From Sinotaia quadrata (Eukaryota > Mollusca > Gastropoda > Architaenioglossa > Viviparidae): 64,000 nucleotides of DNA. Under the pieces are notes generated by a model. It had not been told where the DNA came from. It did no database searches and saw only the letters and a program-made list of their open reading frames with translations. A program made the translations under genes and the position numbers. Below are positions 63,959 through 64,000 of this stretch, in pieces. Position 1 is the first letter of the stretch. Each line of letters starts with the position of its first letter. The stretch spans positions 100,862,360 to 100,926,359 of the forward strand of contig CM054181.1 in assembly GCA_028829895.1 (NCBI GenBank), in the 5' to 3' direction.

Positions 63959-64000
63959 TGTTACGTTTCCAGTATTTATTTAAAGACCCTGCTTAGAATA
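63959..64000 (-). repeat. 5' LTR, first 42 bases in window
   Basis: TGTTACGTTTCCAGTATTTA and the following 22 bases are identical to the LTR at 57173. The remainder lies beyond the window. Confidence 0.95.

Larger units (their letters stand above)
57173..64000 (-). mobile_element. Gmr1-like LTR retrotransposon, nearly complete (5' LTR cut by window edge)
   Basis: Minus-strand element with the 3' LTR at 57173-58723, polypurine tract, two long frames and the start of the 5' LTR at 63959. The 42 visible bases of the 5' LTR are identical to the same part of the 3' LTR, which fits a young insertion. The proteins are Ty3/gypsy-like, but integrase comes before reverse transcriptase. That order with gypsy-type proteins is the defining feature of the Gmr1 group, known from fish and invertebrates. 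One frame break in integrase is the only defect noticed. Confidence 0.92.

Overview
The window is animal nuclear DNA: AT-rich, with multi-kilobase introns, GT-AG splice sites, many micro- and minisatellites and LTR retroelements. The protein families and the Gmr1-type retroelement suit an invertebrate, perhaps a mollusc or another lophotrochozoan, but the species cannot be named from sequence alone.

Two paralogous tyrosine-kinase genes of the Fes/Fer type converge on each other. The plus-strand copy (186-12655, seven exons seen, its 5' part off the left edge) encodes SH2 plus kinase. The minus-strand copy runs from 53980 down to 27188 in fourteen exons. The seven SH2-kinase exons match between copies in order and intron phase. 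Five have identical lengths; the other two differ by whole codons. Upstream of these the minus-strand gene has exons joining in one open frame that encode extracellular modules (a segment with an ESGI motif and an FN3 domain, seven N-glycosylation sequons), one transmembrane helix and a juxtamembrane segment. The predicted product is therefore a receptor tyrosine kinase with an SH2 domain and a Fes-type kinase inside the cell. I know of no described animal receptor kinase family with this layout, and it is the main result. Exon chaining was done by eye and needs RNA evidence.

Layout. 1-12830: plus-strand gene, CpG-poor introns, a possible piggyBac relic (about 5430-6127). 12831-26460: non-coding DNA with many tandem repeats and one MITE (15791-16180). 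27188-53980: minus-strand receptor gene; its last intron holds a decayed retroelement (27442-28076), and the intron between the FN3 and transmembrane exons holds two solo LTRs (44318-45940, 45986-47674) and a dispersed repeat (48347-49740). 53990-57172: tandem arrays and another copy of that repeat. 57173-64000: a nearly complete minus-strand LTR retrotransposon whose domain order is Gag-protease-integrase-RT-RNase H, the copia-like order with gypsy-like proteins that defines the Gmr1 group.

A recurring pattern is that short tandem arrays start at exon edges and copy the splice site or stop codon itself (at 3998, 10830, 12653, 33729, 34775 and 50396). Many periods are multiples of three (33, 36, 39, 72). 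CpG is scarce left of about 30 kb and common to the right, with the change inside the last intron of the receptor gene.
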